Shown here in pieces: positions 17,603 to 25,918 of a stretch of 64,000 bases of DNA. Position 1 is the first letter of the stretch. Each line of letters begins with the position of its first letter. Source of the DNA: Microbispora bryophytorum (GTDB lineage Bacteria > Actinomycetota > Actinomycetes > Streptosporangiales > Streptosporangiaceae); NCBI RefSeq assembly GCF_006874465.1, contig NZ_VIRL01000004.1:248001-312000 (forward strand), written 5' to 3'. The translations under genes were made by a program, and so were the position numbers. The notes under the pieces were generated by a model. It did no database searches. It was not told the origin of the DNA and was given only the letters and a program-made list of their open reading frames with translations.

Positions 17603-20566
17603 TCAGCGCGTGAGGGCGGTCGCCACGCCGACCCGGGAGGTGACCTCCAGCTTGGTGAAGATCCGCGACAGGTGCGTCTCCACCGTACGGACGCTGAGGA
17701 AGAGCCGCTCGGCGACCTGCTGATTGGTCAGCCCTTCGGCGACCAGCTGCGCCACCTCAAGCTCCCGGGGCGACAGCCCGAACCTGGTCGCCTGCCCGCC
17801 CGGGGCCGTGGTCGCGCCGCCGCCCACCCGTACGCCGAGGCGGCGCAGCTCGCGCTCGGTGCGCGCCTTGAGCCCGCGGGCGCCGCAGGCGTCGAAGACC
17901 TCGGCCGCGGCACGCAGGTTCTCCCTGGCGCGGCTCCGGCCGCCGGGCGTCCCGAGATGCGCGAGCCCGGCGGTGAGCAGGGCCCGGCCCGCGTCGAGCC
18001 GCCGCTCGCCGGCGCCCAGCAGCCGGGCCGCCTCCTCCGCGGCCGCGGCCGCCGAGGACGGGTCCCGGCGAGACAGCGCGTGCGCGCGGGCGAGCGCGGC
18101 GAAGCCGCAGTAGGCCGGCAGGCGTGGATCCTCCAGCCGCACGGCGAGCGCCGCCCACTGCGCCGCCCGCGCGGACGCCTCCGTGTCGGCCCCTGCGCCC
18201 GTCCCTGTGCCGGTCCCCGTGGCGATCCCTGTGCCGGCCTCCGTGCCCGTCTCCCTGGAGGCGTCCGTGTAGGCGAGCGTCTCGCACGCCTGGAGCAGCG
18301 TCCCCGGGTCCACGCGGGGCGACTCGAACCGGTTGCACGCGTCCAGCACCGCCTCGACGCCGTCGGCGAACCGGCCCGCGTTGACCAGGGCCTGTCCCCG
18401 CGCGTAGCGGGCCGTGGCCTCCCAGGTCTCGCCCGCCCCGACGCCGCACCGCACGGCCTCCTCGCCGGCGCGCAGGGCCGCCTCGTCGTCGCCGCTCCAC
18501 GACTCGGCCAGGCAGAGCTGGGTGAGCGCGAAGACGAGCTGCTGGCCGGAGTCGAGCAACCGGGCGCCCTCCACCGACTCCTCCGCGGTGGCCCTGGCCT
18601 CCGCCAGCCGGCCCGTCGCCACCAGCGTCTTGGCCCGGCCCGCCAGCAGGTTGGTCAGGATGTAGGTCTGCCCGGTCGACCGCGCGACGGACGCCGCCCG
18701 GTCGAAGTGGCGCAGCGCCTCGCCGTACCGGCCCAGGTAGGACTCGGCCCAGCACAGCCAGGCGATGGCGTCCAGCCACTCGGACAGGTGCTCGTCCGGG
18801 GCGTCGGCGAGCAGCTTGCCGGCGATCTCGGCGTAGCGCAGCGCGTCGTCCGTACGGCGGGCGGCCAGGGCGGGCATCGGGCGCAGCGCCGCCACCGCGA
18901 CCGCGAGCCCGGGCTCCCAGTCGTCGGCGTTGTCGGGCATCAGATCGAGCACCGCCTGGGCGGCCCGGAAGTCCACCCGCATCATGCTCTCGGCGACCAG
19001 ACGCATCCGCATCGGCACCGCGGCGGCCGCCCGCGGGTTGGGCAGTCGGCTCAGCTCGTCGAGCAGCAGCGCCCTGGCCTCCTGCGGGCGGTCGAGCTGG
19101 CGCTCCATCAGCGCGCAGACACGGGCCGCGCGTCCCCTGCGGGGGTAGTCGTCCTCGGGAAGCATGCGCAGCAGCTCGCGGGCGGTGTCGCGGCCCTCGG
19201 CGAGCCTTCCGCTGATCCCCTGGGCCCAGCTCAGCTCCAGCATCAGGGCGAGCCGATCCTCCCGGGCCCCGGCGTCGTCCGGCATGAGCCGCAGCGCCGC
19301 CTGCAGCCAGTGCGCCGAGGTGGCGGGCGCGTGCGCGGTCACCGCGCGGGCCGCGGCCACCAGCACCTCCACCGCCGGCCGGTCGCCGAACGACCCGGAG
19401 TGCTCCACGTGGTGGGCCCGCACGGTCGCCGGGGCGCCCAGCTCCGCCAGGCGGGCCGCGATCCTGGCGTGCGCGCCCAGGCGCCAGCCCGCCGCCGCCG
19501 ACTCGTAGACGGCACGCCGCACGAGGGGGTGGCGGAAGCGGAACCGCGCGCCCGCGCTGCGGACGATGTCGCGCTCGACCAGTTCGTCCAGCGCGGCCAG
19601 CGTGGCGGCGGGCGGCAGCTCGGCGGCCACGGCGGCCACGGCCGGCTCGAACTCGTCGGCGGCGACCGCGGCGGCCTGGGCCACCAGCAGCGCGCCGGGG
19701 GACAGGTCGCCCAGCTCGACCTGGAGCGCGGCGAGCACGGTCGGCGGCAGCTCGGTCACGTCGGTGCCGCCCATCCGGGCCAGTGCCTCCAGATAGAACG
19801 GGTTTCCGCCGCTGGCCTCGTACAGCGCCGTGCCGCGTCCCCTGCTGACGTCGGGCCCGAGGAACTGCCGGACCTCGGCCGCGCTGAGCGGACCGACCAC
19901 GACCTCGTGCCCGCGCGGGCCGGCCGCCGCGGCCAGCGTGGCCACGCGCGGGGCGGCCTGGGCCGGACGGTAGGCCACGGCCATCAGCACCGGGCCGGCG
20001 GGCGGGTGCCGCACGACGTGGTCGAGGAACTCGAGCGTGCCGTCATCGGCCCAGTGGACGTCGTCGAGGACCAGCAGCAGGCCGGTGGGCTCGGCCAGCG
20101 CGCCCACCAGGTGCCGTACGGCCCGGTAGAGCCGATATCGGGCCAGGCCGCTGCGGTCGTCGGCCAGCGCGGGCTCGTCGCCGGCCGGGGCTCCGCCGGC
20201 GGCCAGCCCGGGGAAGACGCCGGACAGCAGGGTGGCCTGCCCGGACCCCACGGTCCGGACGACCTCCTCCCGGCGTGCGTCGAGATGGTCGTCGAGCGCG
20301 TCCACCAGTGCGCTGTAGGGAAGCATCTGCTCATACTCGGCGGCGCGTCCCCACAGGGCAGTGAAACCGATCTCACCGGCCATCGCCGCGAGCTCGGCGA
20401 GCAGCCGCGTCTTGCCCGCGCCCGGCTCGCCGGCCAGCGCGAGGAACTGGAAGCCGTCGCGGTGGCTCGCGGCCATCGCGCCCCGCAGCGCGGTCAGCGC
20501 GTCCCGCCGTCCGACGAGTGGCACGGACATGCCCGTGACGACCGGACCGGCCGTGCGTCCGTCCAT
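17603..20566 (-). CDS. Large LuxR-family ATPase regulator (LAL type)
   Basis: Regulator of 987 aa in the LAL class. The N-terminal ATPase has Walker A GEPGAGKT near residue 55 and Walker B LLLVLDDVHWADD near 155. A long helical repeat region (TPR-like) occupies the middle. The last 60 residues form a LuxR/GerE helix-turn-helix (LSPRELEVAQLVAEGLTNQQVAERLF...TVETHLSRIFTKL). A Gly/Thr-rich stretch (GTGIATGTGTGTGAG) near 770-800 is a short simple repeat. The ATG at 20566 was chosen for the GGGGTG just before it; ATG at 20530 is the alternative. It is divergent from the molybdopterin oxidoreductase-like gene and may control it. Confidence 0.88.
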   Translation of the reverse strand: MDGRTAGPVVTGMSVPLVGRRDALTALRGAMAASHRDGFQFLALAGEPGAGKTRLLAELAAMAGEIGFTALWGRAAEYEQMLPYSALVDALDDHLDARREEVVRTVGSGQATLLSGVFPGLAAGGAPAGDEPALADDRSGLARYRLYRAVRHLVGALAEPTGLLLVLDDVHWADDGTLEFLDHVVRHPPAGPVLMAVAYRPAQAAPRVATLAAAAGPRGHEVVVGPLSAAEVRQFLGPDVSRGRGTALYEASGGNPFYLEALARMGGTDVTELPPTVLAALQVELGDLSPGALLVAQAAAVAADEFEPAVAAVAAELPPAATLAALDELVERDIVRSAGARFRFRHPLVRRAVYESAAAGWRLGAHARIAARLAELGAPATVRAHHVEHSGSFGDRPAVEVLVAAARAVTAHAPATSAHWLQAALRLMPDDAGAREDRLALMLELSWAQGISGRLAEGRDTARELLRMLPEDDYPRRGRAARVCALMERQLDRPQEARALLLDELSRLPNPRAAAAVPMRMRLVAESMMRVDFRAAQAVLDLMPDNADDWEPGLAVAVAALRPMPALAARRTDDALRYAEIAGKLLADAPDEHLSEWLDAIAWLCWAESYLGRYGEALRHFDRAASVARSTGQTYILTNLLAGRAKTLVATGRLAEARATAEESVEGARLLDSGQQLVFALTQLCLAESWSGDDEAALRAGEEAVRCGVGAGETWEATARYARGQALVNAGRFADGVEAVLDACNRFESPRVDPGTLLQACETLAYTDASRETGTEAGTGIATGTGTGTGAGADTEASARAAQWAALAVRLEDPRLPAYCGFAALARAHALSRRDPSSAAAAAEEAARLLGAGERRLDAGRALLTAGLAHLGTPGGRSRARENLRAAAEVFDACGARGLKARTERELRRLGVRVGGGATTAPGGQATRFGLSPRELEVAQLVAEGLTNQQVAERLFLSVRTVETHLSRIFTKLEVTSRVGVATALTR

Positions 20567-20673
20567 TCGCACCCCACACGCGAACACGCGGGCCGTCCCC
20601 GCCGGTCGCGCCGACAACACCCAGTAAATGCACCTTACAGATCACGAGACCCGGACAGGGGGCGGGTCCGGCA

Positions 20674-20679
20674 TTGACA
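20674..20679 (+). promoter_or_regulatory. Candidate -35 element in the divergent intergenic region
   Basis: A perfect TTGACA lies 116 bases before the GTG at 20795. No convincing -10 hexamer appears 16-19 bases downstream, so only the -35 is offered. The 228-base gap between the LuxR and molybdopterin genes holds nothing else I can identify. Confidence 0.25.
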
Positions 20680-20794
20680 CTCTATGGAAAGTATTCGAAA
20701 AGGGACCGGTCAGTTCGGGCGATTCCGGGATCAGAAGCGCATGGCACCGGGTACGGGACGCGTCGTTCACACATCGTCACCGCGGAGGTGCCAG

Positions 20795-23281
20795 GTGCTG
20801 GACCGGATCGCCGATCCCAGGGGGCGGCGCACGCCGTACGGACCTCCCGACGCGGTGGAACGGCTGGCCGCGGCCCTGCCGAGCCACATGCGCGACGCGC
20901 TCCCCCCGGTCATCCGCCTCGGCAGCCCCTGGCCGGTGCGTGTGGACGCGTTCACGGAGGACGGCGTCGCCGAGCCGGACGTCGAGCGCTGGGTTCCCGC
21001 GGTCTCCGCGGCGGGTTCCAACGGCGACGCCCTCGACGTGGCCGTTCGCGGCGGACGGGTGGTGGGCGTGCGCGGCCGGGCCGGTGACCGCGTCAACCAC
21101 GGCAGGCTCGACCCCCGGGAGTGGCACGCCTGGCAGCCGCGCGCGGCGCGGCTGACCCGCCCTCTGGTCCGGGAGGACGGGCGGCTGGTGGAGACGACGT
21201 GGGACGTCGCGATGAACCGCGTCGCCGCGAGGTCGCGGGAACTGCTCGCCCGCCCCGGCGGCTGGGGCAGCCTCGCCTTCCACACCGGCACGCGGCTGTT
21301 CCTTGAGGAGCACTACACCCTGGCCGTCATCGGCAAGGCGGGCATCGGCACCCCGCACATGGACGGCGACACCCGCTGGGGCGCGGCGGCGGCCGCGGCC
21401 GCGCTCGCGGCGAGCTTCGGCACCGACGGCCAGCCGGGCTCGTACACCGATGTGGACCACTGTGACGCGCTCGCGCTGTGGGGGCACGACTGCGCCGCCA
21501 CCCATCCCGTGCTGTGGGAGCGCATGCTCGACCGGCGGCTCGGCTCCAGGCCGCCCGCCATGATCGCGACCGGCCCGGAGGGGACGGCGGGGGCCAGGGA
21601 GGCCGACGTCCACCTCGCGGTGCGTCCCGGCACCAACGTGGCCCTCCTCAACGGCCTGCTGCACGAGCTGATCGCGGGCGGCTGGTACGACACGGCCTAC
21701 GTCGCCGCGCACACCGTGGGGTTCGAACGGCTGTGGCGCGTCGTCGAGGCGTACCCCGCCAAGCGCGCGGCGGAGATCTGCGCGGTTTCGGTCGCGCAGA
21801 TCGAGCAGGCCGCCGAGATCCTGGGCGCCGCCGAACGGCTGGTGTCGACCGTGGGCCCGGCCCTCCTGGGCTCCAACCAGGCGACCGCCGCCGCCTGCCA
21901 GGTCAACAACGTCCACCTGCTGCGCGGCATGCTCGGCCGTCCGGGGGCGGGGCTCTGCCAGCTCGGGGGGCCCGGATGCGACGCGCTGGAGGCGGGGTCG
22001 GCCGCGGACCTGCCGGGGCTGCGCAACTGGGCCGACACGGGGCACGTGCGCGAGCTGGCGGACCTGTGGAACGTCGACCCCGCCGTCATCCCGCACTGGG
22101 GGCCGGCCACGCACGCCACCCAGATCCTCAGGTACGCCGAGGAGGGCTCGGTCGGGCTGTTGTGGATCACGGCGTCCGATCCGGCGGCCACGATGCCCGG
22201 TCTCGACCGGATCCTCGCGCGGGAGGACCTGTTCGTCGTCGTCCAGGACCCGTACCTGACCGAGACCGCGCGGCTGGCCGACGTGGTGCTCCCGGCGGCG
22301 GTCTGGGGTGAGAAGACCGGCACCGTCACCGGCGCCGACCGCACGGTGCACCTGTGCGAGAAGGCGGTCGAGCCGCCGGGGGAGGCCAGGGCGGACCTCG
22401 ACATCCTGCTCGACTACGCGCGGCGGATGGACCTGCGCGACCGGGACGGCCGGCCGCTCCTGCGCTGGACCGACGCGGAGTCGGCGTTCGAGGCGTGGAA
22501 GGCGTGCTCCCGGGGCCGTCCGTGCGACCACACCGGGATCACCTACGACCGGCTGCGGGCCGGCGGCGTCCCGTGGCCCTGCCTGCCGTCCAGTTCCCAC
22601 GGCATCGAGCGTCTGTACGCCGGCGGGCGCTTCAACACCGGGCCGGAGGACTGCCAGACGTTCGGAGCCGACCTCGCCACGGGGGCCGAGTACGGCGAGG
22701 AGCGGTACCGCGCGGAAAACCCCCGGGGACGGGCCTTCCTCCACGCCGCCGAATTCGAGCCGTCTCCCGAGGTCGCCGACGACGAGCACCCCTTGGTCCT
22801 CGTCACCCGCCCGGGGCCGTGCCGCTTTCCGGCCCGGCCGGCTCGTCCCGGCGACGCTGCGTCCGAGCCGTTCGCGGCCGAGCCGTGTCTGGAAGTCCAC
22901 CCCGGCGACGCCGCGGCGCTCGGCGTCGAGGACGGTGACCTCGTCCGGGTCGAGTCGCCCCTCGGCGCGCTGGAGGCCGTCGCGCGTCTGTCGGGCGCAT
23001 GCCCGGGGGCCGTGGTCCTGCCGCTCGACGGACAGGGCGAGGCCGTGGCGCGGGCGGTCGCGGAGTTGACGTTCACCGCATGGGACCCGGTGTCCCGCCG
23101 GCCGCTGTGCACGGCCGCGGCGGTCCGGCTGGTGAAGGCCGGGCGGCGCGGGGAGGCCGCCCTGGAGGAGGGCCTCTACTCGGCCGCCGCCACACGGCTC
23201 GGCTGCGGTGTGACCGCGCGGCCCGAGGTGACGGCCGTAGCCGGAGGAGGGGAGGCGCCGGAACGATACGAGGAGGTCTGA
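20795..23281 (+). CDS. Molybdopterin oxidoreductase-like protein lacking metal ligands
   Basis: Protein of 828 aa with the molybdopterin-oxidoreductase (formate dehydrogenase/assimilatory nitrate reductase) architecture: FeS-domain-like N-terminus, the PLVREDGRLVETTWDVAM entry, GKAGIGTPHMDGDTRW, PGSYTDVDHCDALALWGHD, and a C-terminal MopB dinucleotide-binding domain (RFNTGPEDCQTFG...LEVHPGDAAALGVEDGDLV). Where relatives carry a CxxCxxxC cluster motif this one reads VPAVSAAGSNGDALDV, with no Cys, and GRLDPRE replaces GRLCPKG. The Cys expected to bind Mo in NTRLC is also gone (DTRWG). It may be a catalytically changed or inactive paralogue. GTG at 20795 is chosen for GGAGG six bases upstream; ATG at 20684 and 20741 are weaker. 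Confidence 0.85.
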   Translation: MLDRIADPRGRRTPYGPPDAVERLAAALPSHMRDALPPVIRLGSPWPVRVDAFTEDGVAEPDVERWVPAVSAAGSNGDALDVAVRGGRVVGVRGRAGDRVNHGRLDPREWHAWQPRAARLTRPLVREDGRLVETTWDVAMNRVAARSRELLARPGGWGSLAFHTGTRLFLEEHYTLAVIGKAGIGTPHMDGDTRWGAAAAAAALAASFGTDGQPGSYTDVDHCDALALWGHDCAATHPVLWERMLDRRLGSRPPAMIATGPEGTAGAREADVHLAVRPGTNVALLNGLLHELIAGGWYDTAYVAAHTVGFERLWRVVEAYPAKRAAEICAVSVAQIEQAAEILGAAERLVSTVGPALLGSNQATAAACQVNNVHLLRGMLGRPGAGLCQLGGPGCDALEAGSAADLPGLRNWADTGHVRELADLWNVDPAVIPHWGPATHATQILRYAEEGSVGLLWITASDPAATMPGLDRILAREDLFVVVQDPYLTETARLADVVLPAAVWGEKTGTVTGADRTVHLCEKAVEPPGEARADLDILLDYARRMDLRDRDGRPLLRWTDAESAFEAWKACSRGRPCDHTGITYDRLRAGGVPWPCLPSSSHGIERLYAGGRFNTGPEDCQTFGADLATGAEYGEERYRAENPRGRAFLHAAEFEPSPEVADDEHPLVLVTRPGPCRFPARPARPGDAASEPFAAEPCLEVHPGDAAALGVEDGDLVRVESPLGALEAVARLSGACPGAVVLPLDGQGEAVARAVAELTFTAWDPVSRRPLCTAAAVRLVKAGRRGEAALEEGLYSAAATRLGCGVTARPEVTAVAGGGEAPERYEEV

Positions 23282-23335
23282 CGTCCGCGATCGCCGGAGA
23301 CGAGGTGGGTCGGCCTACCGGAAGGAAGCGACGAA

Positions 23336-23398
23336 ATGATCCTTGCAGGCACACGCACCGCTTGGGGGGACGCCGCCCGCGGGTGGGACGATCTGTGA
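23336..23398 (+). CDS. 20-codon leader ORF coupled by GTGA overlap
   Basis: ATG at 23336 sits seven bases after GAAGGAAG, one of the best ribosome sites in the region. The frame encodes MILAGTRTAWGDAARGWDDL and stops at 23396-23398, overlapping the GTG start of the next gene as GTGA. That gene has only a poor site of its own. The small ORF probably delivers ribosomes to it. Whether the peptide itself matters is unknown. Confidence 0.5.
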   Translation: MILAGTRTAWGDAARGWDDL

Positions 23399-24291
23399 GC
23401 GGGCATCTGGCGCGCTATCTGGAGACGCTGTCCCGCACGCAGCATGCGCTGTCGTACGGGTTCCACACGCTGCGGCGCGTCCATCCCCGTGAGTCCGACC
23501 TGTGCGGTGTCTGCGAGCGCCTCGCCGCGCAGTGCCGCGATCACGCCGAGCGGCTGGAGCCCTTCCTGCGGAGGTACCGCTCCGGGAGCCTGCGCGATCC
23601 GCGTCCCGCGCCGTCGCGAGCGCCGGGGAGGCCGCCGGGGCTGGAGGTGCCGCGCCGTGAGGCCTCCGGTTTCGACGCGGCGGGTTTCGAGGGCGCTGGT
23701 TTCGAGGCCGGGGCATTCCAGGCCGGGGGTTTCGACGCGAGGGGAATCGACGCCGGGGGTTTCGACACGGGGGAATTCGACTCCGGGAGGTTCGATGCAG
23801 GAGGGCGCGATACCGGCGTCTTGGACACCGGCGGCGTGAATACCGGGGGCTTCGACAGCGGGAGTTTCGACAGCGGGGGTTTCGACGCGGCGGGTCTGGA
23901 GCCGGCGGACCTCCAGCGGGTGGTGCGCGGGGCCGTGGAACGGGAGCGGGCGGGTGCGGAGGGTGCGGAGGGTGCGGACTCCGGGACGGCGCGCCGCCCT
24001 GGAGTGACGCCGGGCCGGGGCGGCGGGAACGGCGGCAGGGGCGGCGGCAGGGACGGCGGCGGGGATGGGAGCGGCCTGGCTCTGCTGCGAGACCTGCACG
24101 GGCTGTACCTCCTGGGCACCGAGTGCGACTTGTCGTGGAGCGTGGTCGCGCAGGCCGCGCGCGGGCTCAGGGACGACGACCTGCTCGGTCTCGCCCGGCA
24201 CTGCGCCCCCGAGACGGCCATCCAGTTGCTCTGGCTGCGCACCCGGATGCACCAAGTCGCACCGCAGGTTCTCGTCGTCCCGTCCTGGTAG
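23395..24291 (+). CDS. Uncharacterised protein with a period-5 repeat middle
   Basis: Protein of 298 aa in three parts. Residues 1-70 are helical, with a CGVC pair, a third Cys and several His (ESDLCGVCERLAAQCRDH). Residues 92-171 form about 16 tandem pentads of the pattern [GA]-F-[DEQ]-x-[GA]. Residues 220-298 are helical again, after a Gly-rich linker, ending WLRTRMHQVAPQVLVVPSW. The pentads resemble pentapeptide repeats in period but place the acidic residue after, not before, the central Phe, so a true right-handed beta helix is uncertain. No signal peptide or membrane segment. It follows the molybdopterin-like gene by 113 bases with the leader ORF between, so a partner role is likely but unproven. 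Confidence 0.6.
   Translation: MSGHLARYLETLSRTQHALSYGFHTLRRVHPRESDLCGVCERLAAQCRDHAERLEPFLRRYRSGSLRDPRPAPSRAPGRPPGLEVPRREASGFDAAGFEGAGFEAGAFQAGGFDARGIDAGGFDTGEFDSGRFDAGGRDTGVLDTGGVNTGGFDSGSFDSGGFDAAGLEPADLQRVVRGAVERERAGAEGAEGADSGTARRPGVTPGRGGGNGGRGGGRDGGGDGSGLALLRDLHGLYLLGTECDLSWSVVAQAARGLRDDDLLGLARHCAPETAIQLLWLRTRMHQVAPQVLVVPSW
23668..23907 (+). repeat. About sixteen 15-bp units encoding FD-type pentads
   Basis: Degenerate 15-bp tandem units, typically ggtttcgacgcgggg, run for 240 bases inside the preceding gene. Reading frame is kept throughout. Confidence 0.85.
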
Positions 24292-24791
24292 TTCAGAAAA
24301 GTTCGACAAATCCCGTCATTAAGAGGAAATCTAGACAAGAGACGTATGATTTCCGATTAAATGGATTGTGGCCGCGTGAGGGTAATTGATAGAAGATTAT
24401 CTCGGCGCCGGCGACCGGCAGGTGGCGGCCGTGGCCCATCGTGATACCGGTGCTCTTGGCGGGGGCGCATCGGTGGTGGCGGGAATGCGTCGCCGGTAAA
24501 GGCGAGTGCAGTGCCGCGATTTCACGGGGGCGCCGGCCGTTTTCGGCTGCCGGCGCCCTTGTGGATCACACGACGCCCTGAGGACGGATGCCGCCCCGTC
24601 CCCTCGGGCCAGGCCGGGTCTGGCCGCGCTGGGCCGCGGCTCGCCGGCGACCGCCGCTTGGGCGCGCCGGAGCTCGGCGATCCGTTGACCGTGCCGGTCG
24701 AACGATCGAGAGGCGACCGGCTCCATGACGATCCCGGGGGCCGTTCAACGCCGGACCCGCGTCCGCCGGACGCGACCAGACGGAGAAACGA
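24292..24791. other. Intergenic region with an AT-rich island
   Basis: Five hundred bases without a supportable gene. The first 110 are markedly AT-rich for this genome and include an inverted repeat GGAAATC (24325-24331) / GATTTCC (24348-24354). The remainder is GC-rich, with a strong hairpin at 24528-24558 and open frames of shadow composition only. Confidence 0.6.
24528..24558. terminator. Hairpin, probable terminator
   Basis: GGGCGCCGGC (24528-24537) and GCCGGCGCCC (24549-24558) form a perfect 10-bp stem with an 11-base loop containing four T. It has only a short TT tail on the plus strand. It may end plus-strand transcription from the period-5 gene or act as a general barrier. Confidence 0.45.
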
Positions 24792-24819
24792 CGAAACCCC
24801 GGCCGCGGCCGGGGTTTCG
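24792..24819 (-). terminator. Terminator of the tRNA operon
   Basis: A perfect palindrome, CGAAACCCCGGCC then GC then its complement, gives a 13-bp stem. It begins five bases after the 3' end of tRNA-Val on the minus strand and is followed there by TCGTCGTTTCTC, a T-rich tail. Confidence 0.8.
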
Positions 24820-24824
24820 GTGAG

Positions 24825-24899
24825 TGGTGGACGATACTGGGATTGAACCAGTGACCTCTTCCGTGTCAGGGAAGCGCTCTCCCGCTGAGCTAATCGTCC
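24825..24899 (-). tRNA. tRNA-Val (anticodon GAC)
   Basis: On the minus strand GGACGAT pairs with ATCGTCC as acceptor stem, followed by discriminator A and an encoded CCA. The D arm (GCTCAGCGGGAGAGC), anticodon loop CTGACAC with GAC at 24865-24867, and T arm with GGTTCAATCC are all regular. It lies 25 bases downstream of tRNA-Gly in the same transcript. Confidence 0.95.
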
Positions 24900-24924
24900 G
24901 TGCCCGGATCTCGTCCGGACTCCG

Positions 24925-24996
24925 AGCGGAAGACGGGATTCGAACCCGCGACCCTCACCTTGGCAAGGTGATGCTCTACCACTGAGCCACTTCCGC
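24925..24996 (-). tRNA. tRNA-Gly (anticodon GCC)
   Basis: On the minus strand GCGGAAG pairs with CTTCCGC as acceptor stem, with discriminator T and no encoded CCA. The D arm is GCTCAGTGGTAGAGC, the anticodon loop TTGCCAA, and the T arm holds GGTTCGAATCC. First gene of a Gly-Val tRNA operon. Confidence 0.95.
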
Positions 24997-25032
24997 AGCC
25001 ATCGCTCGGGTTTCCCCGGCGACGCGTGAACA

Positions 25033-25038
25033 ACTCTA
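25033..25038 (-). promoter_or_regulatory. Candidate -10 of the tRNA operon
   Basis: TAGAGT on the minus strand lies 37 bases before tRNA-Gly. TTGGCA at 25060-25065 is further upstream than an ideal -35 (21-base spacer), so the pairing is uncertain. Confidence 0.3.
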
Positions 25039-25182
25039 GCGGATTCCCAGGGGTGCCGGTGCCAACCGGCCTCGATTCCGCACGCGGACGCGCGGCCGTG
25101 ACCGAAGCGGGCCGAGACGTTGACCTGCCGGGGAGGCCGCGCGCAGGATGAGGCCGCGACCATAAGAAGGAGGGGTTCCGTC

Positions 25183-25746
25183 ATGGCGAAGGTGCTCATC
25201 ATCACCGGTGACGCGGCCGAGGACCTGGAGGTGATGTACCCGTACCAGCGGCTCCTGGAGGAGGGCTACGAGGCGCACATCGCGGCGCCGTCCGCCAAGA
25301 GGCTCCAGTTCGTGGTGCACGACTTCGTCGAGGGGTTCGACACCTACACCGAGAAGCCGGGCCACACCTGGGCGGCCGACGTGGCCTTCTCCGAGGTGAA
25401 CCCGGACGAGTACGCCGCGCTGGTGATCCCCGGCGGTCGCGCCCCCGAGTACCTCCGCGGCGACCGGGACGTGCAGGAGATCGTCCGCCACTTCGCCGGC
25501 GCCGGGAAGCCGATCGCCGCGCTCTGCCACGGGCCGCTGGTGCTCGCGGCGGCCGGAGTGCTCAAGGGACGGGAGAGCAGCGCGTACCCCGCCTGCGCGC
25601 TCGACGTGGAGAACGGCGGCGGCACGTGGGTCGACAGCGAGGCCCACGTCGACCAGAACCTCGTGACCGGGCGGGCCTGGCCGGACCACCCGGCGTGGAT
25701 GCGCGCGTTCATGAAGGTGCTGCGCGCCGTGGCCCCGGTGGCCTGA
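25183..25746 (+). CDS. DJ-1/PfpI family protein
   Basis: Cytoplasmic protein of 187 aa with the class I glutamine amidotransferase-like fold. The nucleophile elbow is AALCHGP with Cys115. An acidic AEDLE segment near residues 12-16 supplies the Glu usual in PfpI/YhbO relatives, and VIPGGRAPEYLR is the family's glycine turn. Members act as deglycases, proteases or chaperones; which applies here cannot be read. The ATG at 25183 follows AAGGAGG. It stands alone between the tRNAs and the methyltransferase. Confidence 0.9.
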   Translation: MAKVLIITGDAAEDLEVMYPYQRLLEEGYEAHIAAPSAKRLQFVVHDFVEGFDTYTEKPGHTWAADVAFSEVNPDEYAALVIPGGRAPEYLRGDRDVQEIVRHFAGAGKPIAALCHGPLVLAAAGVLKGRESSAYPACALDVENGGGTWVDSEAHVDQNLVTGRAWPDHPAWMRAFMKVLRAVAPVA

Positions 25747-25918
25747 TCGTCGCACCGACCGGACGAGGGGCGGATCCGTTCGCCGCTCCGCCCCGGCCGG
25801 GCTCGCTCCCCGTGACGAGGCGGCGGACGATCACGGTCGGGAGCATGGTCGCGGGCGACTCCGCGCGGCCCCTCCGGCGGTGCGCGGGGCGGGAGCCGAG
25901 GGACTAGAGTCGCCCGCC

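Noticed and set aside
24825..25000. Integration (att) site at the tRNA genes
   Set aside because: No integrase and no duplicated tRNA 3' end could be found in the window.
24500..25205. Long minus-strand frames across the tRNA genes
   Set aside because: They run through both tRNAs and the terminator and have no protein-like composition.
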